Below, in pieces: positions 1 through 11,204 of a stretch of 64,000 nt of DNA; the stretch's first letter is position 1, and every line of letters starts with the position of its first letter. Both the position numbers and the translations under genes were made by a program. This DNA comes from Caenorhabditis remanei. Taxonomy: Eukaryota > Nematoda > Chromadorea > Rhabditida > Rhabditidae. The stretch is taken from contig NC_071333.1 of the NCBI RefSeq assembly GCF_010183535.1, positions 2,170,001-2,234,000 on the forward strand. The letters are read 5' to 3'. The notes under the pieces were generated by a model. The model was not told the origin of the DNA, ran no database searches, and saw only the letters and a list, made by a program, of their open reading frames with translations.

Positions 1-39
1 ACTTGTGATGAAAATGAAAAATGCTGTCATCAACAACAG

Positions 40-351
40 TCATCTGAATCTCAAGCCGTGCCCAACACCAGACTGTCTCGGATTTATTTCGGAATCGAAC
101 GAAGCCAGCGAAGAGCCCAAACAATGCAACAATCGCGGCATAAGGAAGACGCTGGTTCCAAAAATTGTCCAAATTAAAACCACTTGGCCAACAAAACGGA
201 CGGTTGCAATCACATCCAGTGCCAGTGCAAGACTCACATGCAAGAGGTACGCGGTGGCCACGAAGGAAATTATGATAATTTTTATTTTTTTACATACGTG
301 TTTTCCAAAATTTTTTCCCAAAAAGAGCAAAATAAAAAGTTTTTTTTTCAA
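40..351 (-). other. Hydrophobic open frame at window edge, doubtful exon
   Basis: An open minus-strand frame encodes two hydrophobic stretches separated by a short polar segment and then a polar tail. This would suit a fragment of a multi-pass membrane protein such as a nematode chemoreceptor. The tail ends in a stop just before an AG that could act as a splice acceptor, and the window ends 40 bases later, so the context is missing. No family motif is recognisable. The remainder to about 2600 is AT-rich, with T/A runs and no convincing coding signal. Confidence 0.15.
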
Positions 352-1394
352 ATTCTCAAATCAAGATCAGGGAAAATTGATTATGATCGGACCGGCAGAA
401 AATTTCAGTACTGGAAAAAACAACTTTTTTCGAAAATTTTCCGATTTTTTCAGAAAAAAATCAAAATTCTTCAACGGGGAAACAACTACGGTGCGCGTCA
501 TAAGTATAGCGCCCCCCTCCATTTTGGCGTTTCTGGAATTCCCGCAATCGGCATAAGAAAATGGTTGATGCCATTCGATCCGGCGTCTCAAAAAACTATA
601 ATGAGAAGTTTTTTTTCGAAAATTTCAAATCATGTCCCCAACTCAGTCACAGGTTTTCTGAAAATCAGCCGCGTCAAAAGTATAGCGTGTTTTTGGATTT
701 TGTGGCTGGGAGCGCTGGAAATCGAAAAAAGATGGATTTGATTATAATTAGTTGTCGCTGACTCATTTCTGTTATTTCCTATCAAAATTCATCCGAAAAA
801 CTGACTTTCTCCGGCTGAAACTGCTCAATTTACCAAACTATCCTATTTGAGACATATCCTGGATTGTTATCGATTGGTAATTTTGTAAAACGTTTCCATC
901 TACCTGGCTCGATCAGCGTGGCTCCTTGAGATCTGTTTAAGGAATCAGATGTGAACATAGGCTCATAGCGGAACATATTCATGATTTTTAATTTTCAAAA
1001 AAATTCGAAAAATAAACATTCATGAATGCATTTCGCGTACAGACAAGAAGAATTTCTATTGAAATGTACAGAAAAACTGCATGACGAGAAGCGATTTTTG
1101 GTATTTTGCTGTCTCATAACTCGCTTTAGACTGATTTTTCAGATATACCTGGCAAAAATATGGGAAATTTTCTGAAAAAAATTATTCACAAGTTCAAATC
1201 GTTCTTCAGTTTTTTACATTTTTTATTGAAAAATGACGTATTCTTCCGATTCTCGTCTTCTTTCAACCCAGCCAGTGGGCCTCTCTTCGTATCTTTTTTG
1301 CATGCCGATTGGAGAAGGTTTGAAAAGGATAGAAAAAGGGCAGCGCGAACATTCGTCTTTTTTTTTCTATCCCTTTCGTGTTACCTTCTCCAAC

Positions 1395-1451
1395 TAAATA
1401 CAAAATACAAAAAATACAAAAAAACATACAAAATACAAAAATACAAAAAAA
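1395..1451. repeat. ATACAAAA-type microsatellite
   Basis: A degenerate tandem array of ATACAAAA units (7-9 bases each) lies between two pyrimidine/purine-rich blocks. It has no coding meaning. Confidence 0.7.
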
Positions 1452-2051
1452 CAGAGAAGCAGAGAGGGCAGGGCAGTTGTCCGAATGGAGGGAAGGGGAG
1501 ACTCAAAAGAACAGCGGTCTTCTCTTTTTCTTTCTCTCCCCCTATCTGCTACCCAAAATAAAAGATAACTTCGTTTTTCGGGGGTGAAGACGGAGAGAAA
1601 ATTTGAAAAACAAAAATAGGAGTGATTTGTTGATAAAAACGTTTATACCTGGCGAGAGTTTGGAGGAAAGCATTTTTTAAGAGGGTGTGACTACCAGAGC
1701 TATATTTGCAACATGGTAAACTACAGTACTAAAACGACAACGTTTTTAAACAGTGTTTGATTATCTACAAAAAAATTGAGAGCTTTCCCAAAAAGTATAC
1801 TCATTTCCACTTTCCTCCAAAGTTGGGTTTTCCACAAAAGCTACCGTAACCCGACCGCATGAAGTTCCATACTAACCACCATCAACAAGTGTAGATGTAC
1901 TCTCATTTTCCCTTTCTTCTTGAAAATCGTGAATCGCGAAGGAAAGAGAAAATGTGTTTTTCCCTTGAAAGAAATTATATAAATTTGTAAGGAAATTGAG
2001 TTTCTTTGCCTTTCTTTCCGTTGTTATCAGTATCAAAAATAGTCCAGTGTT

Positions 2052-2475
2052 ATCATTTTTTCTTTTTTATTATCATTTCCTCTGGAGATCGAATGTAGTG
2101 GGAAGATGAGGAGTATGTAAGAGAAAATAGTTCATTGTGTGCGTGTGTTCGATAGAAAAACGGATACCTACATGTGATGTTTCTGTTTCAAATGGAAAGT
2201 GGATTTTATGTTTTTGTGATGAAGATAAAGAGTAATGAAATTTTTTGAAAGAAGAAAGAGGGACTCTAGAGAAGGAATACGCAGTTTTTCGGATAGATAT
2301 CAATATATCAATTGGGTACATTCGGAATAAATAAGTTGGAAGTTTTTTTGGTCTTCTAATCATCTTTTCTTTTTTATCATCATTTCAACTGGTGATCGAA
2401 TGCAGTGGGGAAAAGGAGAGTAAGAGAAAGAGACATAGTTCAATGTGTGTGTCTATTTGATAAAAAAATAAGAAA
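2052..2475. repeat. Spaced direct duplication of about 115 bp
   Basis: The block at 2052-2165 (T-rich start, then a GATCGAATG core, a GA-rich stretch and a TTCATTGTGTG segment) recurs at 2359-2475 in the same orientation with roughly 80% identity. The spacer is about 190 bp. No open frame is shared, so this looks like a local duplication of non-coding DNA. Confidence 0.6.
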
Positions 2476-2603
2476 GACAAATATTGATTTAAAAAAGTTT
2501 TGGTAAAAATTGGCCAATTTTAAGCGCTTATAATTTGAATCCAGAAATTTTAAAATTTTCAAAAAATGCTTTTCCTGTTGCACCAATTTAGAATTTTATT
2601 TTT

Positions 2604-2858
2604 GTAGTTGTGAATAATTCAGTGGAAACTCTCCCTAATCAGGTATACCCAATTGAAGATGCAACCCTGAAAGTCTTTGTCGCAGAGTGTTACTACTTTG
2701 ACAGGTCATATTTCCCTAGACTGTACAATTACAAAAAGGTTGTCAACTATGAAAAGGAAGGGCTTGCTTTGTTCTATAACATACCACAAAGTGATCAAAA
2801 TCTGACTGTCGATGGTGCCGGGAGACACGATCCAATAATTTCGATTTTCGCGTTTTAA
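2604..2858 (+). other. Possible coding remnant, unrecognised
   Basis: An 80-codon open frame follows an AG acceptor-like site and ends in TAA. The peptide is aromatic-rich and includes FVAECYYFDRSYFPRLYNYKKV within two segments, so it has coding-like composition. No upstream exon, start or family could be established. It may be a transposase or host-gene remnant. Confidence 0.2.
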
Positions 2859-3339
2859 CCACCACATGACTGACTTTCACCATTTAGATTTTAAAAGCGT
2901 TCTCCAGTTTTAAAATAAAAATTTTTGAAGAAAAAAAGAAAAAGCGGTTTGACAAGTCGCTTTTTTTATCGGTTGGCGTACGCACTAAATGACGTTGGTT
3001 CTGGTCGACCTTGCACACAAAGAGAGATAGCTATCGGTCGACTGACCCACTCCTCTTTCCATTTTTCCCTCTTACTGTCTGCGCCTACTTTGTTTTCTCT
3101 CTGTTAGTTGGTCCGTCACTAACTTCAGTTTTTACCGAGATGACATGTGTTGTTGTCGACCCCTTGTTTTCTGATTATTATTGAATTAATTAATGCTATA
3201 TATTATATTTTATTGACTGTTTTTTGTGGGTTCCGTGAATCCTTCGATTGGATCTCTAGCAGAGGAGGTAAGCCACATTGAAATTGGTTTTTTTTGAAAT
3301 TTTTGGTTATTATTTGGTAAAAAGAATAGAGCCAATTTC

Positions 3340-3500
3340 AGTTGAAAATGCCCAACTTTGAAAGCCTGTCATATTAAAACTAACTGTCCCACAAAATAAC
3401 TTTTTTATGAGATCAAAGAGACTAGAACTCCATTTTTGTAGTTGGCAAATTTTTTGTGCGGACGCTCCGTAGCGAGTTACATTACGACAAAGTAATTTCA
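3340..3500. repeat. Dispersed AT-rich repeat with TTTTTGTAGTTG core
   Basis: A block contains a TTTGAAAGC/GTC segment, then AGAACTC, then a TTTTTGTAGTTGRCAAATTTTTT core and a short GC-containing end. Recognisable relatives lie near 14670-14810, 29990-30115, 33400-33460 and 37080-37200. The copies are diverged, and I could not define termini or target duplications. It is probably an old non-autonomous transposon family. Confidence 0.5.
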
Positions 3501-3713
3501 CCCTTAAATCGACCTATTATATTTCAGTGCAAAATAGTGCGATTTTTGACCTGTTGACTTAAAATGACTATAACTCCTTAGGAAGTGTCCGCACAAAAAA
3601 GTTGTCAATGTTTAAAAAAAAGTACTGTATATCTTTTTTTTTTCGTTTTGTTAATAATTTTCTTAAACAACGTTCTTCTAATATAACATTTTCAGACATC
3701 AACCAACATCGGA

Positions 3714-5795
3714 ATGAATTCCCTCAAAGTTGTGAAAATCGAGGTCTCAACCAAAAGGAAACCAGTTCAAATCCCAGCAAGACGTTACCCAATCACCAAC
3801 GTGGGATACACAGAGAATCAAAAAAACCGACGTGTGATGTCGGGAAGGACATCAAGGTGAACGGGGTTCGGAAGGAAAGCCAGAGATTTGGAAGCACGCG
3901 GCACGAGCGGAATACGGTGCATGGGACAGTGTTGGAATCGAAGTTTAGGAGAGAAAGTCCGTTTTCCCTTAGATCCAGACTCATTTTACAATTTGTATAT
4001 CTTTTCAGTTATCCACCTCCGTCGAGTGTTCACACTCTGCAAATCAAGCGTCAAAAGGAAACCAAAATTTGGACACTCTGCGAACCGAGACAGCAATGTG
4101 GAGTTTGCCATACTACGGTGAGTTCAAATACTATCGGGTAAGTCTGGAAAGTTATAAAAAACCAAAAATAAAATTCAATTAATTGGATTCGGCTTACATG
4201 AAGAAAAAAAACAATTTAGCGCGAAAGACTTTTGAATACTACTTTTTAGTCACTCATCCTGTCTTAAGAGTCAGAAATCTGTGATTTCATTGTGTTAGCA
4301 ATTTGCACGACATGAAATACTGAGAAAACAGAAATTTTCGGGTGGGAAATATTGAAATTGAGCTTTTCACCCCGCATTGTTTTACATTTTTCAGTTTTCA
4401 GTCCTCTAGTCTTTCCGGTTGAAATTTCGCAGCTTGAAAGTGTGTGCGAATAGAGTAATATCTACTTTTGATTAACAAAGTTGCAAAATACTCGATCAAT
4501 GTTGACATTTTTGACTAAACATAGACAAGTAGTCAAAAACCTGGAAATGTAGAACATATACAATTTGAAAAGTCATACTTCCTTTTTTTCCCTTTTTCTG
4601 TAGAATCTTGCCCATAAAACACCGGCAAATCTTCTTTTTTCTCAAAAAACTTTTTAATCAGGTTCTAAAGAGACTAAACAGATTCAAAATCTCGCATCTC
4701 TTCTCTTGACCATACACTCTTCCAAAAAAAAAAACATTCACCCTCAAAGAGAGCAAAAAAAAGAAATGACACCCTCGTCCCACTTTTATTTCAATCTTTT
4801 CTGATGCGGGAGCGTAGGGACAACCACAGATATATTGCCCCGCTGAGAGAAAAAAAAGAGAGAGTAGCCGCTGTTCTTTGGAGTCTCTCCCTCCCTCAAT
4901 CAAACCAACTGACCTCTTTTCTTCTCTATTTTCGCGCAATAGTTGGAGAAGGTTTCGCGAAACGGATAGAGAAAAAAAGAGGAGGGATAGAAAGGGTGTC
5001 GAATTACATCTGTGGTTGTCTCTATGTTCCCCCCATTGAAACAGATAGAAATGAAAGTGAGGCGAGTGGACGTTTCTCTTCTTTTTGATTCTCTTTGATG
5101 TGAGGGGAAATGAATTTTCGGAAATGTATGTGGTCAGAAGAAGATATGGGAGGTTTGAAAGGGTGTTGTGAAAATAGGGAATGTAGGGGTGTTTGATAAT
5201 TTGGTAGGGAGAAGGATTGGATTGTTTCAATTTTTATTTTAAGGTTTACTTACATGTTATTTCTTCTCAGAGAACCTCCCCACGGATGGAATATTCCAAG
5301 ACCGAGACCAGACCAAGAACAATATTTGGTGGATAAAGAAGAGCAACCAGTGGGAGTAAAAGAAGAGATAGAACCGGTAAGAGTTTTCGTTTAGAAAGGA
5401 AATTTGGAAAAGAATAGAAGTATTCAAATCGATACAAATCCATTTTAAAATGAAATCGGCGAACTTGAAAAGCTCGCCACGTTCCCATGAAAAGTTCGAT
5501 CATTCTTATTTCCTGTTACGTTATAGAAATGATATAGGTCTTTATTTTTGTAATTGAAAACTTTTTTGTCTGATCCCTCGCCAAACAATTGTAGGTCAAT
5601 GAAATAGATGTGCCATGTGAGCCAAGTAACAATTTTATTATTAATAATTTTAACATTTTCAGAGAGCTAAAAAACATCCCTGCAAGAGAAGACACCTACT
5701 GTAGATAGAGAGTGAAGGACGTTGATGATTTTGGAATCCAGTGGAAGATCGTCGATGAGAGATACGATGAGATTGAAAGAAGCGGAAAATATTAA
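3714..5795 (+). pseudogene. Doubtful multi-exon gene, probably decayed at its 3' end
   Basis: Two exons join well. Exon 3714-3856 opens with ATG a few bases after a strong CATTTTCAG acceptor, which suits a trans-spliced leader. It joins in phase to 4009-4117, preceded by an excellent TATCTTTTCAG. The joined peptide is basic and contains a CGVC motif. Downstream, 5271-5376 and 5663-5795 are also flanked by good splice signals, but they do not keep one common frame. The last exon has an in-frame TAG at 5706-5708 inside otherwise convincing coding sequence that ends with DERYDEIERSGKY. I do not recognise the family. An exon may be missing between 4118 and 5270. Nonsense decay is the simplest reading, and correct splicing could still rescue it. 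Confidence 0.35.
4760..5080. repeat. Fold-back repeat (MITE-like)
   Basis: The left side (around 4825, GACAACCACAGAT) and the right side (around 5008, ATCTGTGGTTGTC) are inverted copies. Weaker pairing extends into the flanking AT- and GA-rich DNA. The element lies in a presumed intron. No clear target duplication was seen. Confidence 0.45.
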
Positions 5796-6019
5796 TATAA
5801 TTGTTTGCATGTACATTTTTAGTTCAGAATTTTGTATGTTTTTACGGCTACATGAATATATTTTTTAATTTATCTAAATTTACAGAATGGTATTTGAAAA
5901 ATGCATGTTTTAAGAAGTGACATATGGGTGGGTAGAAAAATAAATAATTTGATAGAAATCGAGAATATGTGGACATCCGGACAAACTGATAAATTGACAC
6001 AAATTTGGAGCGTTTTCTA

Positions 6020-6262
6020 AAGGAATTCAAAACCAACTGGCGCACCTTTTACGCGTTTTCCAGTAAATATTAGACCTCCTGGTGCACCTTTGACGCTTTT
6101 TAGTGGATTTCAGAGCAAGCTGGCGCACTTTTTACGCATTTTTTGAAAATTTCAGAGCAAAATGATGCACCTTTGACGCGTTTTTTAGTGATTATTAGAG
6201 GTATCTGGCGCATCTTTCACGCGATTTCTGGAGAATTTGAAAGCAAACTGACGTACCACGGA
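6020..6262. repeat. Minisatellite, unit about 55-60 bp
   Basis: About four to five imperfect units carry a CTGGCGCACCTTTGACGCG core followed by a TTTT and an AT spacer. A related two-unit stretch occurs at 21165-21235, and similar GGCGC/TTTGGCGC cores recur at 62880-63340. The rest of 5796-6766 shows nothing else. Confidence 0.65.
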
Positions 6263-7529
6263 GAACTGAAAATGGTAGAAAAAACCACGATTATTATGTT
6301 CTGTTTAATCATTAACTAGGAGATCGTCATATTGTTAGCTTTCTCTATCAAGAATAATCAAAATTTATCTTTGTTTTTGAACTTATGAAAAATCAGTGAA
6401 TTTTTCAGAGAATCGAATATTTTGTGATAGTACAACTGAATCTGTTTCGGCCATTAATCTTGGACAGTTAAGTCAAAAGTAGGTTTTTAAAATGAAAGAG
6501 GGGCTGGCCTCGTCAGCAAGATACCCTTCTTTCAATAAAATTGCGGTAATGCACTTTACTAAAAAAAGGTTCTAATTTCTGTTTTTAGTTTTAGGGCAAA
6601 AGTTAAAGAGTATTCTCACGGATATTTAGTACATTTTGTTGTTAATTACTCACTTATTCTGCATCTTCTCATCCACTTCTTATCTGATTGCCAACCCTCC
6701 GACATCGTTTGCTAGTCTTATTATCCGTTTTTTCCCATTGCAATACCACCTCATCCACATGATCCCTCAAGCAATATCGACACTTTCGCCAGCTTTAGAA
6801 GCCCTCAGCTCTATAATTGAAGGATTGTGTACTCCCTTCAAGACTCGATGAGTACTGTATTCGTATGAGCGAGCATCCATTAATCTATTGGTTCCAGTAG
6901 GGAAAAATCGGGTTTTTTGGTTGATATTCTGAGCGTCCTGATGCAACTTTCCAATAAGTGCATCCATTTGTTGAAGTGTCATCGACTCCTCCTGCTTTGT
7001 TAGTCCTTCATACTGACCAAGTCCCGGGTGAACATCCAAAGTTGGGCATTGTCCGGAGCACTCGGAGTAGAAGTGCGGGCTACTGGCGCCGTGCCATTCT
7101 TCTTAGGGGTCACTGGCCTTGTCGGTGGCCCCGTATCACTCTCCAGATGTTCTTCTTCTTTTTCTACAGCCACCACCTTCTTATTGTTTTCTTCTTACTC
7201 CTGGCAGATCGAACCTCTCCTTCTCTCATTCAATTTTCTCTTTTTGTATCGAAATTTCCTCGAGAATCTTGTCAATCTCCGTAGCAACGTTACGAAAAGA
7301 TAATCGAAGCTTTTTATTCACCGGTTAGGTGGTTGGGAGACTTTGATTCCTCGTTTTGCCTTGTCCACCAAGAATAGACACATCATTTTGCTGAAGTTTT
7401 CACGGTCGAGACTCATTTCACCGCCGCCTTGACGAAACCTGGAAAAAAGGTGTAACTTTAGAGAACTGGTACAGGAACCAAAGGCGCCAATCACCTAAAC
7501 TCTATTGTCCTAGCTTAAAGACAATAAAG

Positions 7530-7870
7530 ATGCACTTAAAAAAAACTTCTGTAGCTTAGGCTTACCGAAAGTGATTCACAAGTACAGTGCCCGAACTACA
7601 GTGTCCTCAATACTCACGAAATCAATTTTGTTACGGATACATACAGAAAATGACGTTGAAGCTACAGTAACCGACACGTTTGTAAACTTGACTGTCGAAC
7701 TATCGTGTCAATGATCCTGACAGCAATGACTTACTGTAACCTAGGCTACAATAACCTCAGCTAGAGTATCCATTTATGGATTCAACTTTAGACAACAGTG
7801 ACCTTAACAATATCCAGGCCACGCTATTCTTGGCTACAGCAACCCAAAAATTCTTCAAACTACAGTAACC
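7530..7870. repeat. CTACAGTAACC-type interspersed repeat
   Basis: Loosely spaced copies of CTACAGTAACC and close variants fill this stretch, which lies in an intron of the decayed minus-strand gene. A second cluster of the same motif is at 28160-28900. Such motif fields are common in Caenorhabditis introns. Confidence 0.55.
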
Positions 7871-8589
7871 CCTATCTCTACAAAACTCCCGCTTATTTCT
7901 TCTTGTTTTCCACTCCGGGAAACTCCTACTGCAATCTCAATAGTTTTCAACTGCAAAAACTCGTCGGTCTTTTCACGATCGTCAACCGATCGAGCACACC
8001 ACGCTTTCAGCTTTACCTGATGTTTTGTGTAAACTCACCAATTCCTAGAACATATCCAACGTTTTGCACGTATTCATGAATTATCAGAGCGTCTGCGAAT
8101 CCCTCTCTCTCACTTTACACTCATCCACTCCACTCAACGTCATTTGACTATTCACTTGCTCCTCCCCAAAATCATCGTTGAGCTTGATAGGGTCCAGTGG
8201 CTGATCCTACTTCTCGATTTTTGGTGGCTTTCTTCTTCTAAAACAGGTGAAGACGTCGACGCCACTAAAACTTTCGGAGCTAGTTTCTGACCGTTGAGTC
8301 TCGCTGATTCCTTGTTCACGTAATTTTCTGTGAACATGGCAAATTCTTTCTCCTGACGTGTCTTATCTGCTTCTGTTTTCTCCGAAACAATAAATTGTCC
8401 AAGGACTGGGCGGGTGGTGAAGAAGAAGTTGTCACTCGTGATGTAGTGGACGCCAAATTTTGTCAGGTACTGAAAAATTGAGATGTTTGGAATGAGAAAA
8501 TCATGTTTGTTCGGGTGTCCAGCATCTTAATTCTTCAAATAACAGATACTTCGAAAACTGGTTCCTTTAAATTTCGAAATTTCATGAAT

Positions 8590-8990
8590 TAAAAAGTTAG
8601 GTTTTGAAAATGTATCTGCGTGTCTGTCCAGACGTCCAGATTGTATGTTTTCAAAATGTTTGAAGACTCTATTGTTAGTTTTTTCTAAATGTTCAGAATT
8701 GAGAAAGTCTCTTTATGATTTTGAGTTTTCTCGAATCTTTTGTCTGTATATCCGTGTGTCTGTTTATCCGGATGCCCCTATGTCCTCATTTGTTGATTTT
8801 TTAATTTTATGGCCTATTTATATGTAAAGAATACAATTTCCAGAATCACAAATGTCTGTGTATGTTTGTATGTCTCTATGTCCAGATGTCCACAAAAAAG
8901 GCATCTGGACAAACGGGCACATTGATAGACGCTGACATAAAAAGTGTTTTTCGATTTGTCTGTTTTCCTGTACACCTGGATGCCCAGACA
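8590..8990. repeat. TGTCCAGATGTCC-type minisatellite
   Basis: Degenerate copies of GTCTGTCCAGATGTCCGG alternate with T-rich spacers. The motif returns at 10240-10700 and as single copies near 5970, 14455, 27310 and 62740, in both orientations. Units are too diverged for a fixed period. Confidence 0.5.
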
Positions 8991-9177
8991 GGCACTCCAA
9001 ACTCTGCTTTGGTTGAATTTTTACTGGTAAAAGCTTTTAATTAAGAATAAACATTTTTGAGAATGCGCATTCTGAAAAACGCAACAAAAACATGTTTTCA
9101 AAACACTTTCCGGAAAATTTTTTGCATTCTCCAAAATTCTCCGGTTCTCCGAAAAAAAGTCGGAAAAAATTTCGGAT

Positions 9178-9505
9178 CAGGGTTGGGAAATTCCGGGCCG
9201 GCCGGGCCGACTGAAAAATTTTTTTCGGCCCGGCCCGGTCGGCCCGGCTCCTGTAGAAATTTGAAATTTTCTGAAAAAAACTTGAATTTTTTTTGATTTT
9301 TTTTGCAAAAAAGTGGATTTTTCGACTGTGTTTTAGAACATCGGTAAAAGCCTTAGCGTTCGAGAAATTTTGAATTTTTTTTAATGAAAATTTTGCAGAA
9401 ATTTGTGAAAAAATGGTGCACATTTTTTGAATCCGGGCCGACCGGGCCGGGCCGGAAGAATTTTTGTCAGCCCGGCCCGGCCCGGCCCGGAATTTCCCAA
9501 CCCTG
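9178..9505. mobile_element. hAT-type MITE, GC-rich snap-back family, 328 bp
   Basis: Perfect terminal inverted repeats start CAGGGTTGGGAAATTCCGGG and are followed by GGCCGGGCC-rich subterminal blocks at both ends. The centre is AT-rich. Target duplications TTTCGGAT are perfect at 9170-9177 and 9506-9513. An 8-bp duplication with CA..TG ends is the hAT signature. There is no transposase, so it is non-autonomous. A short remnant with the same outer end is at 40157-40194. Confidence 0.9.
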
Positions 9506-11204
9506 TTTCGGATATCCGATACATTTTTTCCAAACAAGCCGGTGCTCACCTACGAAATTCTAGTTTTTCTAATATCAACTCACCTGACAACCTCCGCTCA
9601 ACTTCTTTCCATACGGTGTAAAATAGGAGTTTTGGTTCTAGAAGCACTGATACTCCGGACACACGCTGACGTCTCTATCCCATCTCGAGAGGCAGTAGAA
9701 GCATAGCCACCGTCGTCCAATTTCCCTCCTCGGGATCTTCTGATTTGAGTGCAACCCTGTGTGCTGCAATGACTTTTGCGAGTGCCGCTTGCTTTTCTGG
9801 CTTCTTTTGATGCATTTTTTACCAACTGATCCATGTAAACATAGTTTTAAAACATTCCTAATTTGGAAGAATGTACAATTGTACACGTGATAGTTCAAAT
9901 CGAATCAACTCCCACGATTCAGCCGTTGAAGGCGTTTTTTGAAGTTGTCTTTTTGTTGTTTTCGTCGTTTTTGGAAGAACTTGTTGTGACTGATTCCCAC
10001 ACGACCGATATCCGATTAGACAATGTTGAATTGATGACAATGGGCAAACATAGGTTCGACATCTTCGGCAAAGTCTTCTGGGAAGTCGTATCTGAAAATG
10101 GGGAGTTGACCCATTGTATTCTTTAACTGTGGAACTTTGGAAAATGGTCGGATTAAAAATGTTCTGAAACTGTGAATTATGTCTCCCTAGGTTTCTAGAA
10201 CTCCTGGCTTCAATGTTTTTTTTTCCAAAATAGTCTTCTCTGTGAGTCTGTGAGTTCGGATGTCCAGTTTTCCAAGTGTTTGACTGTATGTCCATTTATT
10301 TCTGGGTTTGAAAAAACATCTGAATTACCTTATGGGTATTCTTTCAGTACGGTTTTCCTATACAACTTTTATGCGTTCATTTAGAAATCCGGATATCACA
10401 TTACGTGCCTGTCAAACTATCGGTTAGTCCAAATGTCAAGGTATATAGACGTCCAAATATTTAGTTTAGTTTTTCAATACTCTGTTCCTTCTTGACAAGA
10501 ATTTTGCGGGTTCGTCTGTCTGTCTGTATGTCACACTGTCCAGGCGACCGAATTTTGAATTGTCTGTCTTTCTGCTTTTGTTGCCAAATTTTTCGATGTC
10601 CGGTTCCACAAAATAAATGTAGATTGCCTAAAATTGAGGCTATTGTTTAAAAGATTGTTCATTTTTTATACTTCTATCTGTCCAGATGTCCGGATGTCCC
10701 ATTTTTTGTCTAAATAATTTAGGCAGTGATATTTAAATCTCCTCCCCTTTTCTAGACTCCGCCCTACCCACCCGAAACCAAAAACTCACGTCAATGTATC
10801 ATTCTTCTTCCGAATCGTCTTCAAGTTCATCGGCTTCATAATCACCATTTTGCACTCTAGCACGTATTTCGGATTGACTGGCTCCTGTTGCTGCTTCTCT
10901 TCTGCTAGCTCTCGTTTTTCTAATTCACTACTCAACAAGATTTGTTTCATAAAACGTATCTGTTTGTCATCTTGACAGTGTTTGCATCCATCATACACAT
11001 ACGTCTTCCAGGCCTCGTATAGTTGACTTGTGCTCTCATCGAAGGGGATTCTGAATTTCGGATCCACCATTTCAGATGTTTCAATTATCATGCGTCGGAC
11101 AAACAGTTTATCTAGATTTTCCAGAATCATATCCGTCTTTCCGATGGCTTCTGAATTTATCGATTGCACATCCCATACAGGAACGGAGGGATTCGATGGA
11201 GCCT

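Larger units (their letters stand above)
6767..11204 (-). pseudogene. Large decayed multi-exon gene, family not recognised
   Basis: A series of minus-strand blocks has real coding character and splice sites but repeated lesions. The 5'-most block seen, 10790-11204, follows a TTTTTTTCCAG acceptor and ends at GTGAG. It is a 138-codon acidic, Glu/Lys-rich segment with a CKHC motif. Further blocks lie near 9900-10100 (a TAA after HCHQFNIV), 9590-9830 (a TAG after LLLPLEMG), 8110-8470, 7322-7438, 6990-7320 and 6767-7040. The last two need at least two frame changes to join, and a TGA and a TAA lie between them. The C-terminal block (about 90 residues) ends in a clean TGA at 6767-6769. Most of the protein is hydrophilic and rich in Glu, Lys and Gln. 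A GC-rich hAT MITE sits in an intron. The number of lesions argues for a pseudogene. The parent family is unknown to me. Confidence 0.6.

Noticed and set aside
184..741. Long plus-strand open frame near the window start
   Set aside because: Composition is Lys/Phe/Ile from A/T runs, with no splice context or conserved motif. Several overlapping frames are open.
7530..7870. CRISPR-like array of short repeated motifs
   Set aside because: Repeats are irregularly spaced and diverged, and the genome is eukaryotic.
9178..9505. Open frames with Gly/Pro/Ala/Arg-rich peptides over the GGGCCGG blocks
   Set aside because: They come from the GC-rich inverted repeats of a MITE with target duplications. 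Both strands are open simply because of base composition.
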